From: Epiperipatus broadwayi | Lineage: Eukaryota; Onychophora; Udeonychophora; Euonychophora; Peripatidae | Reading direction: 5' to 3' | Assembly (NCBI GenBank): GCA_028023455.1 | Contig: JAQFVV010012395.1 | Span: 6,448,001-6,512,000, forward strand | Length of the DNA stretch: 64,000 bases | In this document: positions 13,394 through 23,790 of the stretch, piece after piece | Layout of the letters: the number at the start of each line of letters is the position of its first letter | Numbering within the stretch: the first letter of the stretch is position 1 | The notes under the pieces: generated by a model | Databases searched by the model: none | Seen by the model: the letters and a program-made list of their open reading frames with translations, nothing else | What the model was told of the DNA's origin: nothing | Made by a program: the position numbers and the translations under genes

Positions 13394-13967
13394 AAATAAG
13401 AGTACCAAACTCTCCATATAGTAGGGCCCTCAAGTGCAAGCCTTTGTAATCAATGGATGCAGTAAGGTTTTTGCATAAAATACCTAATTATTGCCTACTC
13501 ATCCAATATCCCCAGACTAGTTTCTAGCTTGTGGCTTTCATCAGTGAGGGGGCCTTGGATTGAGACCACTGCACCTAAATCTTAGAATCTAATGCAACTC
13601 TCAATCAGCCACTTTTTATCTGTGGTTAATTAGAAAGTTAGGACCCCAAGATGAAAACACCATAATGTTTCTAACCCAAGCTCATTCACTTGTACAGTCA
13701 TATAGTTCTGAACTCAGTTCAACATCTATATAGTTTGGTGTCTTTGGTTTTTCAAAAACCAGTCACCATTATCCTATGGGCAGGGTAGATATAAACCACC
13801 AAAACATCACATGATCACCATTTCATATGCTTACACATGCTGTTAATAAGAATACCAAACTCTCCATACAAAGGCTTGCACTTAGTGGCACTACTGCGTG
13901 GAAAGTTTGGTACTCTTATTAACAGCATGTGTAAGCATATGAAATGGTGATCATGTGATATTTTGAT
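13394..13967 (-). mobile_element. Hammerhead foldback repeat, about 570 bp
   Basis: Family member in reverse orientation. Its outer segment AATAAGAGTACCAAACT recurs inverted near 13905-13922, and the block containing CACATGATCACCATTTCATA recurs inverted at 13925-13960, giving a foldback tail. The flanks carry only an imperfect duplication (TTAACCTAA / TTAATCTAG), so it is older than the other copies. The ribozyme is at 13501-13560. Confidence 0.72.
13501..13560 (-). ncRNA. Hammerhead motif with compensatory change
   Basis: On the minus strand: CTGATGA, then AAGC-CACAA-GCTA, then GAAACTAGTC. Compared with other copies, the second stem-II pair has changed from G-C to A-T on both strands of the helix, so pairing is kept. 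Stem I keeps CCTCA/TGGGG and ATCCAA/TTGGAT. Confidence 0.72.
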
Positions 13968-14237
13968 AGGTTAATCTAGGTTGGTCAGATAATTGTAGAT
14001 GGGCTAATTGTTAAAATAAATAAGTACATAATAATATGATGCAGTTCATTGCCATTAGAAGAAAATAATCATATTTCTATGAATGCTTATTATTTGGCCA
14101 TATTAGACATTAATAAAATATATTCCATTTAATCAAATTTTGGGACTATAAGTATATTTGTCATTCTGAATTTCCAGTACCTAAAAATAAATTACTATTC
14201 TGCTTTTTTAGCAACCATAAACAATCACTTAACTTAC

Positions 14238-14323
14238 CATTGAATGCTAATCGTGGTTTCTCTATATACATTCCCCTCCAAGAACCATATTTGCTATAAG
14301 ATTCACAACCGACAGTCCAGACT
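14238..14323 (-). CDS. FBXO9: FBXO9 exon h
   Basis: 86 bp. One base completes an Arg codon, 28 codons follow, and one base is left over. The acceptor is TTCTTAG and the donor ATG/GTAAGTT. It reads VWTVGCESY then SKYGSWRGMYIEKPRLAFN, matching the family segment after the F-box (vertebrate VWGRSC...YTSWREMFLERPRVRFDG). The joined codon with exon i gives the Gly of FNGVYIS, confirming both boundaries. Confidence 0.94.
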
Positions 14324-14750
14324 CTAAGAATATATATAGAAAAAAAGCACAATTAACAAATGGGTTAAAACAAAAATATACCCAGTTTTAAAACAAGTTT
14401 TAAATTACTGTAAAAATATTATAATATTTGAAAAATTATATAAATAAAATTCTATTATGTAACTAATTAGAAATTAATACTGTATTCCCACTCCAATGTG
14501 GCAAATCTTAATAAAATAATCCGTTTTTCTATATTATTTTCTTCAGTAATTTAATTCTTCTAATGTTTTTGAATCTTCTTTAGAGATTTCAAATAAGGAT
14601 AAAGAAAAACCTAAAGACTGCCATTCTGTTAGAACAATAAAGTAAAATTGAGAACCATTATGAAAAAAATACAAAATAGTCTGTAGTGTTTGTAAAAAAT
14701 GGTAGACATTTTTGTGCACTCCAGAAAAACTAGAATTTATTCGTAAGGCT
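14324..14750. other. Intron sequence, no feature seen
   Basis: Plain AT-rich intron upstream of exon h. Confidence 0.5.
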
Positions 14751-15240
14751 GTTTTTAGATCGCGCTCTGATTGCTGAGGAATTTAATTAGTGCATTGATG
14801 TGATGGCGATCGACAATTCCTAGAAATATTTGCTGATTACAAATATTTCTAGATAAGAGACGTTACTCTATTGGTCAGTGCATTGATTGATTGTTGCAGT
14901 TGTCAGAGAGCAATAGGAACACTGGGTTATAACTAGGCAGTGTAATATAGACAGCAGTAGAGAGCAGTCACGCAGTAGTAAGTTGCAGACCATGCGTTTG
15001 GAGAGCATCCTCTTGCAAACCATTCATTGGAGAGCATCTGTGGCTGAGCTTCGTTGCAGACCAATTCATTGGAGAGCTTCGTTGCAGCCAATTCGTTTGG
15101 AGAGCTTCGTGGCAGACCAATTCGTTGGAGAGCTTCGTTGGAAAAGAACAGCGTGGGAATTGTATAACGTTATTTGCTGACCGCACAGTATGACTTGCAG
15201 TTATAACCTTGGCACAGTCGTAAGTGCGGATATTACATAG
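14750..15240. repeat. GC-richer island with hairpin and 28-bp tandem repeats
   Basis: It contains a perfect 13-bp hairpin, CTAGAAATATTTG against CAAATATTTCTAG with a 7-base loop, at 14820-14852. It also holds about five imperfect units near 28 bp, of the type GCAGACCAATTCGTTGGAGA plus GCTTCGTT, at 14985-15145. Open frames on both strands here are products of the repeat. It could be a solo LTR or MITE fragment, but I found no termini. Confidence 0.55.
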
Positions 15241-15800
15241 TCTATTGAACTAGAAACTATCCTCTATAAATATCTCTGATTGAAAGCAAGTACAATGATT
15301 TAATGATGACATTTGTTCATCATTATTATATTTTTAGGAAAATTCTTTCTTCATCTACAATCATATTATAAGTAATAATTTGATTGAGGGATAAATTTTT
15401 CTTGTGGCTTACACTTCAAGTATCATGCATTTACATGTAAAATTTATTGCCTCCGATTAGAAACCAGATTTCACTTTATGATTAATTCCTAAACACTAGC
15501 AGATAGCAGCATAAAATCAGACATTAAAATCATATGTATTGAATGCCTGATGCTATTATGATTACAATATAATGGAAATCATAGAACACTTTTTTATTGA
15601 ATTATCTCAACTAGAAACATTATAAAATTACTTTAATTAATCATTGAGAATGCTTAAAAAAAATCAAAATGGAAGCCCTCTATAAAATGATAGAACAATA
15701 TAAAGTTGACGTATTATTCTAATAAAGGATTTTCTTGGCTTGCTGTTTGAGAGATCATATGATAACCTGTTAAGTAAATCAATATCAAGCTTTAAATCTT
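15240..15800. other. Intron sequence, no feature seen
   Basis: AT-rich flank of the Gypsy element; no target-site duplication could be identified. Confidence 0.45.
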
Positions 15801-16680
15801 TGTGCTGTGTTTGGCTGAATTGCAGGTTTCAGACTCAAACCAACAGTAATATTAAAAATTATAAACACTCACTATTTAATATGTATAATTTATTAGAACA
15901 AATATACATACATATTATATAATCAATAAATATAATGTGATGTATAACTTTGTCAATAATGAGCTAGTCAAGCCGAATGACAGGACTCACTTCCAGTTGT
16001 ACATTTATTTCAGACTCAAACCAACAGTAATATTAAAAATTATAAACACTCACTATTTAATATGTATAATTTATTAGAACAAATATACATACATATTATA
16101 TAATCAATAAATATAATGTGATGTATAACTTTGTCAATAATGAGCTAGTCAAGCCGAATGACAGGACTCACTTCCAGTTGTACATTTAGCTTGTCTCAAG
16201 AGTTCTAGTCTAACTCTTCTGACTTTACTGGGCAGCTTGCCTAAAATTTTTAAATGACTCTTCCAGTAATAGACAGCTTGCCTCGGGTCTGCCAAAGTCA
16301 TAGCAGCTTCCAGTTCTATCTGGACTTGTCTCACCGCATAGATGTATTGGTAGTGAATATAGTAGAAACACCTTGCTGTAGGAAGTGGTTTCAATGGAGA
16401 GCATGTTCAGTCGTTCAGGTAGATAGATGTTCTCTGCCCTACCTGCAAAAAAGGGTGACTATTTATTACCAGATCCCTTACCTTAATGGCAGCAGTCAGA
16501 TTCAGAGAGCCTAACCAATGGTAGGATTTTATACACATGTTTACACATTAGCATATTTTTTTACCCTTTGGCAATTTTTATACATTGGTTGTTCACATGT
16601 TTACACATTGGTTAGCAGCAACGAGTGCTCAATCTGATCAGATAAGAAATCTGGACTAGTCGACTTCTGAATGTTAGATA
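15801..16680 (-). repeat. 3' LTR of Gypsy element with internal 181-bp duplication
   Basis: Matches 19050-19756 from the TGTGTTTGGCTGAATT edge to the CTGGACTAGTC..ACTTCTGA region. A 181-bp block (15827-16007) is repeated directly at 16008-16188 almost without change, while the 5' LTR has it once. The duplication is therefore recent relative to the LTR divergence. Confidence 0.85.
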
Positions 16681-16762
16681 TGATATTTCTCCCTCTGGCT
16701 AAATTTAGCTCTGGAGAACGTATGATATTTCTCCCTCTGGCTAAATTTAGCTCTGGCGAACG
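16679..16762. repeat. 42-bp tandem duplication beside the LTR
   Basis: Two adjacent units (16679-16720, 16721-16762), each with ATTTCTCCCTCTGGC. On the element's strand this includes the purine-rich GCCAGAGGGAGAAAT, the likely polypurine tract, so that tract is duplicated. Confidence 0.7.
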
Positions 16763-16843
16763 TAGTCATCGAGAGAGAACCCAGTCATCGAGATGAGCTG
16801 GACATGTTGTCTGTTTTGTTGGTTTCTCAGTTTTACTGCTATT

Positions 16844-17480
16844 CTAGTCTTCATTTTCCTTGTTTAATGGACTTGTCCCTGGTTGTTTACTGCTGTCTTC
16901 AGTTTGGCAGTCATCATTTTCACTTGATGTACTTGTTCCAGGTTGCTTGCTGCTGTTTTCGGTTCCTGAGTGATTCAGTCTCAGTTGGTTTAGGTGGCAA
17001 TGATGTTGATAACCATCTGCTGTTTGAACTACTGCAGTGTAGAATACTTTCAGTTGTGTAATTATTTTGTACCATTTTGGGGATCCATAGTATATTCTAT
17101 GAAGCACTTTTCGGTTTCTGAGTGATTCAGTCTCAGTCAGTTTAGGTGACTATGATGTTGATAACCATCTGCTGTTTGAACTACTACAGTGTAGAGTCCT
17201 TCAGTTGTGTAACTACTGCTGGTACCATTTTGTGGATCCATACTATATTCTGCGAAGTACGCTGAGTGCCTATTTGCATTTTTTTATATTGTCTTTTTTT
17301 TTTTTTGCCACAGTTTGGATCAGGCTTCAGGGCTCACAGATTAGTTGACAGAGGTCTGTTGAATAGCAATTCTGCTGGAGTCTTTCCTGTTGCTGTACTT
17401 CAGATGGAGTGCTGTGCTAGTAGGGTTCTGGCAATCTTGGTGTTCCAGCTTCCTGTGTCCATTTTTGTTATAAGCTTTTT
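16844..17480 (-). pseudogene. Gypsy integrase C-terminal fragment
   Basis: Translated with stops. An upstream part reads NTKIARTLLAQHS, a stop, then STATGKTPAELLFNRPLSTN (family pattern TGKSPAELLFGRRLRT..L...P). A later part reads YYGSPKWYKIITQLK ending DGYQHHCHLNQLR (pattern GPKW..G.I......Y.V...DG....RH.NQLR). A 152-bp tandem duplication (16956-17107, 17108-17259) doubles part of this tail. It is nonfunctional. Confidence 0.82.
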
Positions 17481-17913
17481 GTTGACTTCTGATTACTCAG
17501 GTTTTAATTCAGTTAATGTTGTGATCTGGTTCAACTTTGTCATTAAAAGTCTGAGTGACTGAACCAGTCATGGTCTATTATAAGTTGCTATGATCACCTG
17601 ATGCCATTACCAGTGGTAGGTGTATAGTCTTGTTAGGCATTGTAATTTTAACTGTTGTTTGGCCCAACAGTTTAATTTTATTGCCCTGATAGTCTGAGAT
17701 TGACTTGCTGCTAGGATGCAGCTTATATTTATTATTCTTATTAATGATAGCCCATGTCTTTTTTTAAACAATAGATATTGCAGACCCTGTGTCCAGTTAC
17801 ATTCTAACTGGCGTATCATTAATTATAATACTGTGTATAAATCCAAAATGATTATTGCCGTTGTTGTTTTTTGGAATGGATTATTCCATTCTCATATCGG
17901 CTGACTGTCTTTT

Positions 17914-18566
17914 TCATTTCAGACATACAGCCTTTATATGTCCAACTCGTTTGCAAAACATACATGTTGTATAACTGTGCGGGCAGTCTGTATGTATGTG
18001 CATTTGTTCATCGCACCTATAGCAATGCTTTAAACTATTTGATGCTGAATTATCTGAGCTGACTGAGTCTCTAACCGACTCAGTGTTATGCTTGATTTTT
18101 TGCACATTGTACTTACTAATTTTCAAAATCTATTTTAAGTCTTAAATTGTGATCGTTTATGCCACAAATAAAATGATCACAAAGTGCTTCATTCATGAAA
18201 TCTTTGAATTCGCACTTTAATGCTAATGTTTGGATTCTTGTTGCAAATTCTCTAGCTTTCTCCCCCCTGTCCTTGAATGCTGAGATTGAAATATCTCTGC
18301 ATTATTGTCAGAGATTTTGTGGGAAAATAATCTGTGAGAATTGCTAATGTTTTGTCAAAATCTAGGTCAGCAGGTTTTTCTGCTGTAGAATGAGACTAGA
18401 GTATCTCGTGTGAGGACCTATTATGGTCATTAAGGTGGCTAATTTTTACCTCAGGCTTCTTGATCTGATTAGCCTGTAGGCAAAATTTTAATCGCTCTTT
18501 ATAGCATATCCTGCCCTCAGGGTGAGCTGGGTCAAAAGCTTCAATAGAGCCAATTGAATTAGACAT
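17914..18566 (-). pseudogene. Gypsy gag with two zinc knuckles, broken
   Basis: Starts MSNSIGSIEAFDPAHP just inside the 5' LTR region and continues with gag-like text (ERLKFCLQANQI, REFATRIQTLALKCEFKDF, HFICGINDHNLR). It ends in two CX2CX4HX4C zinc knuckles, CYRCDEQMHIHTDC and CMFCKRVGHIKAVC. At least one stop and a probable frameshift interrupt it. In intact elements Gag forms the particle and the knuckles bind RNA. Confidence 0.85.
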
Positions 18567-19029
18567 TTTTTAATTTTTCATCGTTTCTTTGTAAGAGAAA
18601 CACAGACCAATTTTTATTTTTGCGAGTTATCACTAGTAATTACTTTTACAACTACTGTTTGTAGTTGTTTCAAATAGATTTTTTATTTTTAGAGTTATCA
18701 CTCATAATTTTACAGCTACATTTTTGTAATTATCTAAAAAAAAAATTGATAGTGACAAAGCTAACAATCTACTAAGTTGAGTTTTTGTCGCTTTATTGTG
18801 AGTAAAGCTCTCGTGATTGGTTGAAATTTTTAATTGACATGCCTATATATACATTTGCAGTCAATTTTTTTTATTTGAATAGATTCAAGTGATTTTAATA
18901 ATCACTGAAATGTAAATACAGCAAATGTCTTTAGCTGCACTCACATATTTCATTAGTTTTTCAGCCAATTCTGTTGGAACTGGCTTGTTTTATTCTATTT
19001 TTCCAGTCAATGGTGAAAAATAAATCTGT

Positions 19030-19049
19030 TTGTCTGACTGCGCCAAATC
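19030..19049 (-). promoter_or_regulatory. Probable primer-binding site of Gypsy element
   Basis: Immediately inside the 5' LTR, which ends ACACAACA on the element strand, lies GATTTGGCGCAGTCAG. The position and the TGGCGC core suit a tRNA primer-binding site. The tRNA was not identified. Confidence 0.5.
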
Positions 19050-19756
19050 TGTTGTGTTTGGCTGAATTACAGATTTCAGATTCAAACCAATAGTAATATT
19101 AAAAATTATAAGCACTCACTATTTAATATATATAATTTATTAGAACAAATATACATACATATTATATAATCAATAAATACAATGTGATGTATAATTTTGT
19201 CAATAGCTGGTCATGCCGAATGACTGGACTCACTTCCAGCTATATATTTAACTTGCTTCATGAGTTCTAATCTAAACTCTTCCAGCTGTACTGGACAACT
19301 TGCCTCGAGTCTGCTGAAGTCGTAGCAGCTTCCAGTTCTATTTGGACTTGCCTCACTGCATAGATGTATCAGTATTGAATATAGTAGAAACCCTTCACTG
19401 TAATAAGTGATTTCAATGGAGAGCATGTTTAGTCATAGTCATTCAGGGAGACAGAAGTTCTCTGCCTTACCTCCAAAAAGGCTGACATTTATTGCCAAAT
19501 CCCTTATCTTAATGGCAGCAGTCGGATTCAGAGAGCCTAACCAATAGTAGGATTTTATACACATATTTACATATTAGCCATACTTGTAGGATTTTATATA
19601 TATATATTTACATATTAGCCATACTTGGTTTTTACCCTTTGGCTATGTTTATACATTGGTTATCCACATGTTTACACATTGGTTAGTAGCAATGAGTGCT
19701 CAATCCGATCAGATAAGGAATCTGGACTAGTCCACTTCTGAAAGCAAGGTCAGATA
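19050..19756 (-). repeat. 5' LTR of Gypsy element
   Basis: A 707-bp partner of 15801-16680 with scattered substitutions and a single copy of the 181-bp block. It contains a small insertion-type difference at 19556-19630, where a GGATTTTATA..TTTACATATTAGCC unit is doubled. Confidence 0.82.
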
Positions 19757-20450
19757 GTTGTTTAGTAGAAAGAAAAAAAAGCCAAAAAATAAATGAATAA
19801 TACAAACTTAAACTAGTTTGCAGAATATTGTCGACTATTATCAGCTTTATCAAAATCTTAAACAAGAACACACTTAAATGATAAGATTATTTACAAAATA
19901 CAAAAGATTGGAATGATGTTGTGATGTGAAGTACACAAGCAAACATAACCATATTGATATGAAATATAATCATCAAATAATACCAGCTTATACAGCAGCA
20001 AACTTTTTTTTTCAACACATTTATACCACCTAGTGCAAGTTTTTAGTAATCACAAGATGCCAGATGATAGTGTTTAATAAACTTTCCTTCAGTGCTAATA
20101 GCTTAATAGTTAAACAAAAAAGTTAAAATATAACTGCTAAAGGGAAAATGCAGTAGATTTAGAAGACTCGGGTCCTCTGCTTCAAAATCCAAAACTCCTC
20201 ACTAATGAAAACCAAGTCAGAAACTAATCAGAGAATATTGAATAGGAATTTATTAAGCACTACTATCCGACATCTATTGATTACTAAAGCATAAATAATG
20301 TGATGAGAAAAAAAGTAGAATCATCAAATAAAAATGTAAAAAAAAAAAAAAAATTATCAAAATAAAATTTTATAATTTCTATATATAAAAAATTGCAAAA
20401 ATCTTACAATTTAAGTGATTTATAAAGAGAAAAAATTGAGCCATATTTAC
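19757..20450. other. Intron with decayed hammerhead-repeat piece
   Basis: 20035-20290 is a degenerate family member: an inverted AGATGCCAGATGATAGTGTT block, then ATCCAAAACTCCTCACTAATGA and CAGAAACTAATCAGAGAATA. The core is mutated (CTAATGA). There is a long A-run at 20337-20353. The rest is plain intron. Confidence 0.6.
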
Positions 20451-20512
20451 CTTAAACATGCCAGTCTCCACAATTCTGGTTCACGGGCACAAACATAAAA
20501 TCCTCGGCAAAC
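20451..20512 (-). CDS. FBXO9: FBXO9 exon g (end of F-box)
   Basis: 62 bp, 20 codons plus 2 bases, with acceptor CTGTAG and donor AAG/GTAAAT. The translation VCRGFYVCAREPELWRLACL matches the conserved FBXO9 block [20 protein letters not shown] almost residue for residue. It is too short to stand out as an ORF and is recognised by homology and splice sites. A Tigger-like inverted end begins only about 35 bp away, at 20547, so the transposon sits very close to this acceptor. Confidence 0.95.
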
Positions 20513-20856
20513 CTACAGAAAAAAAAAACTACTTTAAAAACATGTACACCTGGGTCTCATTTTATGCGGATTATTTTAATGCGATTTTGAAGTTATGTGA
20601 TTCATGTTTCTTCTTAATATCTTTCATATTTCATTATTGTAATGGTATACATATGCTGTTACATTATTTTAAAATAATGGGAAAACAATCTTAAATAAAA
20701 TCATTTATTAAAAACTAAAAGCCAAAATTAAAAAGTATTATGTTTACCATATATATATTTCACACAGATGGAAAACTTTAAAAGTATTTTTTTTAAATAA
20801 AAAAAAAAGTATTTGAACATACTTAAAAGTAAAGATCTAAAAATAAAAATATTTTT

Positions 20857-21944
20857 AAATCACTAAACATCACATGATCACTATTTCTTATGCTAGCACA
20901 TTACTGTTATTAAAACAGGCAAAACTGCCCATAGAGTAATGCCACTCAGTGCCAACCAGAGTAATCAATGTATGCCAGAAGGCTTGTGCATAAAATCCCT
21001 ATCTAGTGCCTACTCATCCAATATCCCTAGACTAGTTTCTGGCTTGTGGCCTTCGTCAGTGAGGAGCTTTGGATCTGAGAGCACTGCACCTAGAACTTAG
21101 GATCCAATGCAACCCTCCAGCAGCCACCTTTTATCCCTATTTAACTACAAAACTACGAGAATAAAATTAAAAACACAATATTTTCAATCTAAGCTCAATA
21201 GGATATATAGTCATATGGGTCTGAACCTAGTTCAGTACCCATACATTTTGATGTCTTTGGCTCTTTAACAACCATAGCCACCATTATCCTATTAGGCAGG
21301 ATTGGTGTTGAACCACTAAACATCACATGATCACTATTTCTTATGCTAGCACATTACTGTTATTAAAACAGGCAAAACTCTCCATATAATAATGCCACTC
21401 AGTGCCAACCAGAGTAATCAATGGATGCCAGAAGGCTTGTGCATAAAATCCCTATCTAGTGCCTACTCATCCAATATTCCCAGACTAGTTTCTGGCTTGT
21501 GGCCTTCGTCAGTGAGGAGTAGTGTGCTAGCATAAGAAATAGTGATCATGTGATGTTTAGTGGTTTAACACCAATCCTGCCTAATAGGATAGTGATGGCT
21601 ATGGTTGTTAAAGAGCCAAATACACCAAAATGAATGAGTACTGAACTGGATTCAGACCCATTTGGCTGTATAAGCTATTGAGCTTAGATTGAAAATATTA
21701 TTGTGTTCAATTTTATTCTCATAAATTTTATAGTTAAGTAGGGATAAAAGGTGACTGCTGAAGGATTGCATTAGATCCTAAGATCTAGGTGCAGTGCTCT
21801 CAGATACAAAGCTCAAGCCAGAAACTAGTCTGGAGATATTGGATGAGTAGGCACTAGATAAGGATTTTATGCACAAGCCTTCCATTGATTACTCTGGTTG
21901 GCACTGAGTGGCACTACTGTATGAAGAGTTTTGCCTATTTTAAT
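20857..21944. mobile_element. Hammerhead foldback repeat, about 1.09 kb, tandem plus inverted
   Basis: A first minus-oriented unit (20870-21305) is followed directly by a second, truncated minus unit (21310-21519). At 21520 the sequence switches to a plus-oriented unit running to 21944. The flanks share AAATATTTTT (20847-20856, 21945-21954). Ribozyme motifs lie at 21016-21074 and 21469-21519 (cut at the switch). The plus copy has lost the CTGATGA segment (around 21808-21852). Confidence 0.8.
21016..21074 (-). ncRNA. Type-I hammerhead ribozyme motif
   Basis: Minus strand: CTGACGA, AGGC-CACAA-GCCA, GAAACTAGTC, with stem I ATCCAA/TTGGAT and TCCTCA/TAGGGA (one mismatch). The core is intact. Confidence 0.68.
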
Positions 21945-22129
21945 AAATATTTTTGTTAAAAAATAACATAAATGAAAATAGAAATAAATGTTAATTTCTA
22001 TTTTAAGATTCTTATGTAATCTCAGTAAATGGAAATGATTGTTTTATTAATTAAATAAAAAGCAAACTAGCCCTTGGGGCTCTTATATAATTAAAAAGTC
22101 AGATAGGAGATACAGATAAAAATTAAAGA

Positions 22130-22560
22130 TTGTTTCCCGCTCTGAAGCACAATGTCCAATAGAAGCAGCAACCAATGCTCAGACCCTAATGAAAATCATT
22201 GGAACAGGAAACCATGTTCAGTGAATCCAGAGGATTAGGATAAAAAAAAATAATTTACAATCAAAGTTAGTTCCAGTTTGATTTTTGAGGAGGAGGGTGA
22301 AAAGACACAATTTTCACCCTCTTACTAATTTCAAATGAAGTGACTGTTGAAATATGAATGGCAATATTGTAGACCCCAAATCATATGGGTCCTACAATAA
22401 AATAGTTCCAGGTTCGAATCAGCTAAGGCAGCCTCCAGATTGATAACTACGGTATGAACAATAGACCGGTTTTCTCTGACATTTTGAATAATAAAGGCTT
22501 CACGGGAATTGGCACAAGGAACCGGGAGCTCCTCTAATGTAAAGTATAATTATGAGCTCA
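22130..22560. other. Moderate-GC block, unidentified (possible SINE)
   Basis: Less AT-rich than its surroundings and carries AGGTTCGAATC near 22410, close to a pol III B-box (GGTTCGANTCC). I found no A-box at a convincing distance and no termini. A tRNA-derived SINE fragment is possible but unproven. Confidence 0.25.
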
Positions 22561-23029
22561 AATCATTATAAACTTTTACTAAATGAACTTTGAATAATTT
22601 CTTAAATAATTAAGGCCTAAGTGTAAACCATAAACTCTTATCTGACCAACACGGAAGATTAAATCAGTTATTAATATTTATTTTTATATTTCTTTTTTTT
22701 ATATGTTTGCCAATTCAATTATTTCCATTTTCTTTATTAATATTTATTAATGAAATTAAAAAAATGTATTAAATTTTAAGTTGGGTATAGATAGCTGCAT
22801 GGATTCATTATGTTTATTTTGTTTTAATTTTTTTTTTATACATGAAAATGCATATATATTGGTAAATGTGACACTTCATATATTTTAAGTTGTTGTTGTC
22901 AATGTGGCACCTTATGATGAGTGACATTGGGTTTACTTTATTGTAAATTTCTCTTAGCAATTGTTCAATTAATAACTTTATATTTAAACTCGCTTATGTT
23001 TATTTTAAAGGGTTTTAATTTCAGGCTAT
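22561..23029. other. AT-rich sequence, no feature seen
   Basis: Homopolymer-rich, no recognisable content. Confidence 0.5.
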
Positions 23030-23790
23030 TTGTTTCATAGTTAGGTCGATGCTGGTGGAGGGATATATATCAATGTAATGTGAAGCGTGTTTAGCATACA
23101 GGACAAAGCTCAACTAAATGCATGACCCAAAGGCATAGCCATTGCATTGCAATGTACGCAGATGTATTTCCTGCGACATTGACTTCCTTAGTCTATGGAT
23201 AGGGACTATAAGTCGGCAGACAGACCACTCTCTCCCATACATAGCATTTCTCTCAAATATTATATACGATTCCTTTGCCAGACAGACACACATTCCTGTA
23301 CTGGATGAGGATCATGTCCTTCAAATAATATCATGCTGCAGATGCATATTCCTGACAGCGTGTTTTTATATTAGCATCATCATACTGCATTGGTTATGTC
23401 TGTATATCTAGAAGCAGGTGGTGGCTGCGAACTTTTAGTCTGTTCCATCTGTGCAGACTTTCTAAAATAGTAAGTTAAATTTAAAATTAATAATATCTAA
23501 ATTATTCCTCAATTTTAAATATTTATATATATATGCGTTAATAAATGTTTTTTGTGTGTTATTACTGGCAGTGGCTTATTTTATTTATTTTTTAATATTA
23601 AAAATATATTTTATTTTAAATCTTTATTAAAATATTTAATAAGTAAATTTTAAATCTCGGCTTCTCCTTGAGCTAGTGGCAAGGACTAATGGTCAATATA
23701 AAATAAAAATTGGATCTTTAACTTGCGTATCTGCTTATTATATAAATTTTCCAGGTTCGAATGGCCTGGTGGCGCCCTGTACGGCAGATA
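23030..23790 (+). mobile_element. Candidate LTR-like promoter region
   Basis: GGACTATAAGTCGGCAGACA near 23212-23231 looks like a TATA box plus start region. Near 23768, GGTGGCGCCCTG resembles a tRNA primer-binding site following an LTR. I could not find the partner LTR or coding sequence. A solo LTR or a chance combination are both possible. Confidence 0.28.

Larger units (their letters stand above)
15801..19756 (-). mobile_element. Decayed Gypsy-type LTR retrotransposon with pol deletion
   Basis: A minus-strand element. Its parts, in its own direction, are: 5' LTR 19756-19050, primer-binding region about 19049-19030, gag 18566-17914, a short unrecognised stretch, the C-terminal part of integrase about 17480-16850, a polypurine region near 16690, and 3' LTR 16680-15801. 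Only about 0.5 kb separates gag from the integrase tail, so protease, reverse transcriptase, RNase H and most of integrase are missing. Stops and frameshifts occur throughout. LTR divergence is visible and no flanking duplication was found, so it is old. Confidence 0.85.

Noticed and set aside
17266-17562. 98-codon plus-strand frame
   Set aside because: Antisense to the Gypsy integrase fragment, whose minus-strand reading has family motifs.
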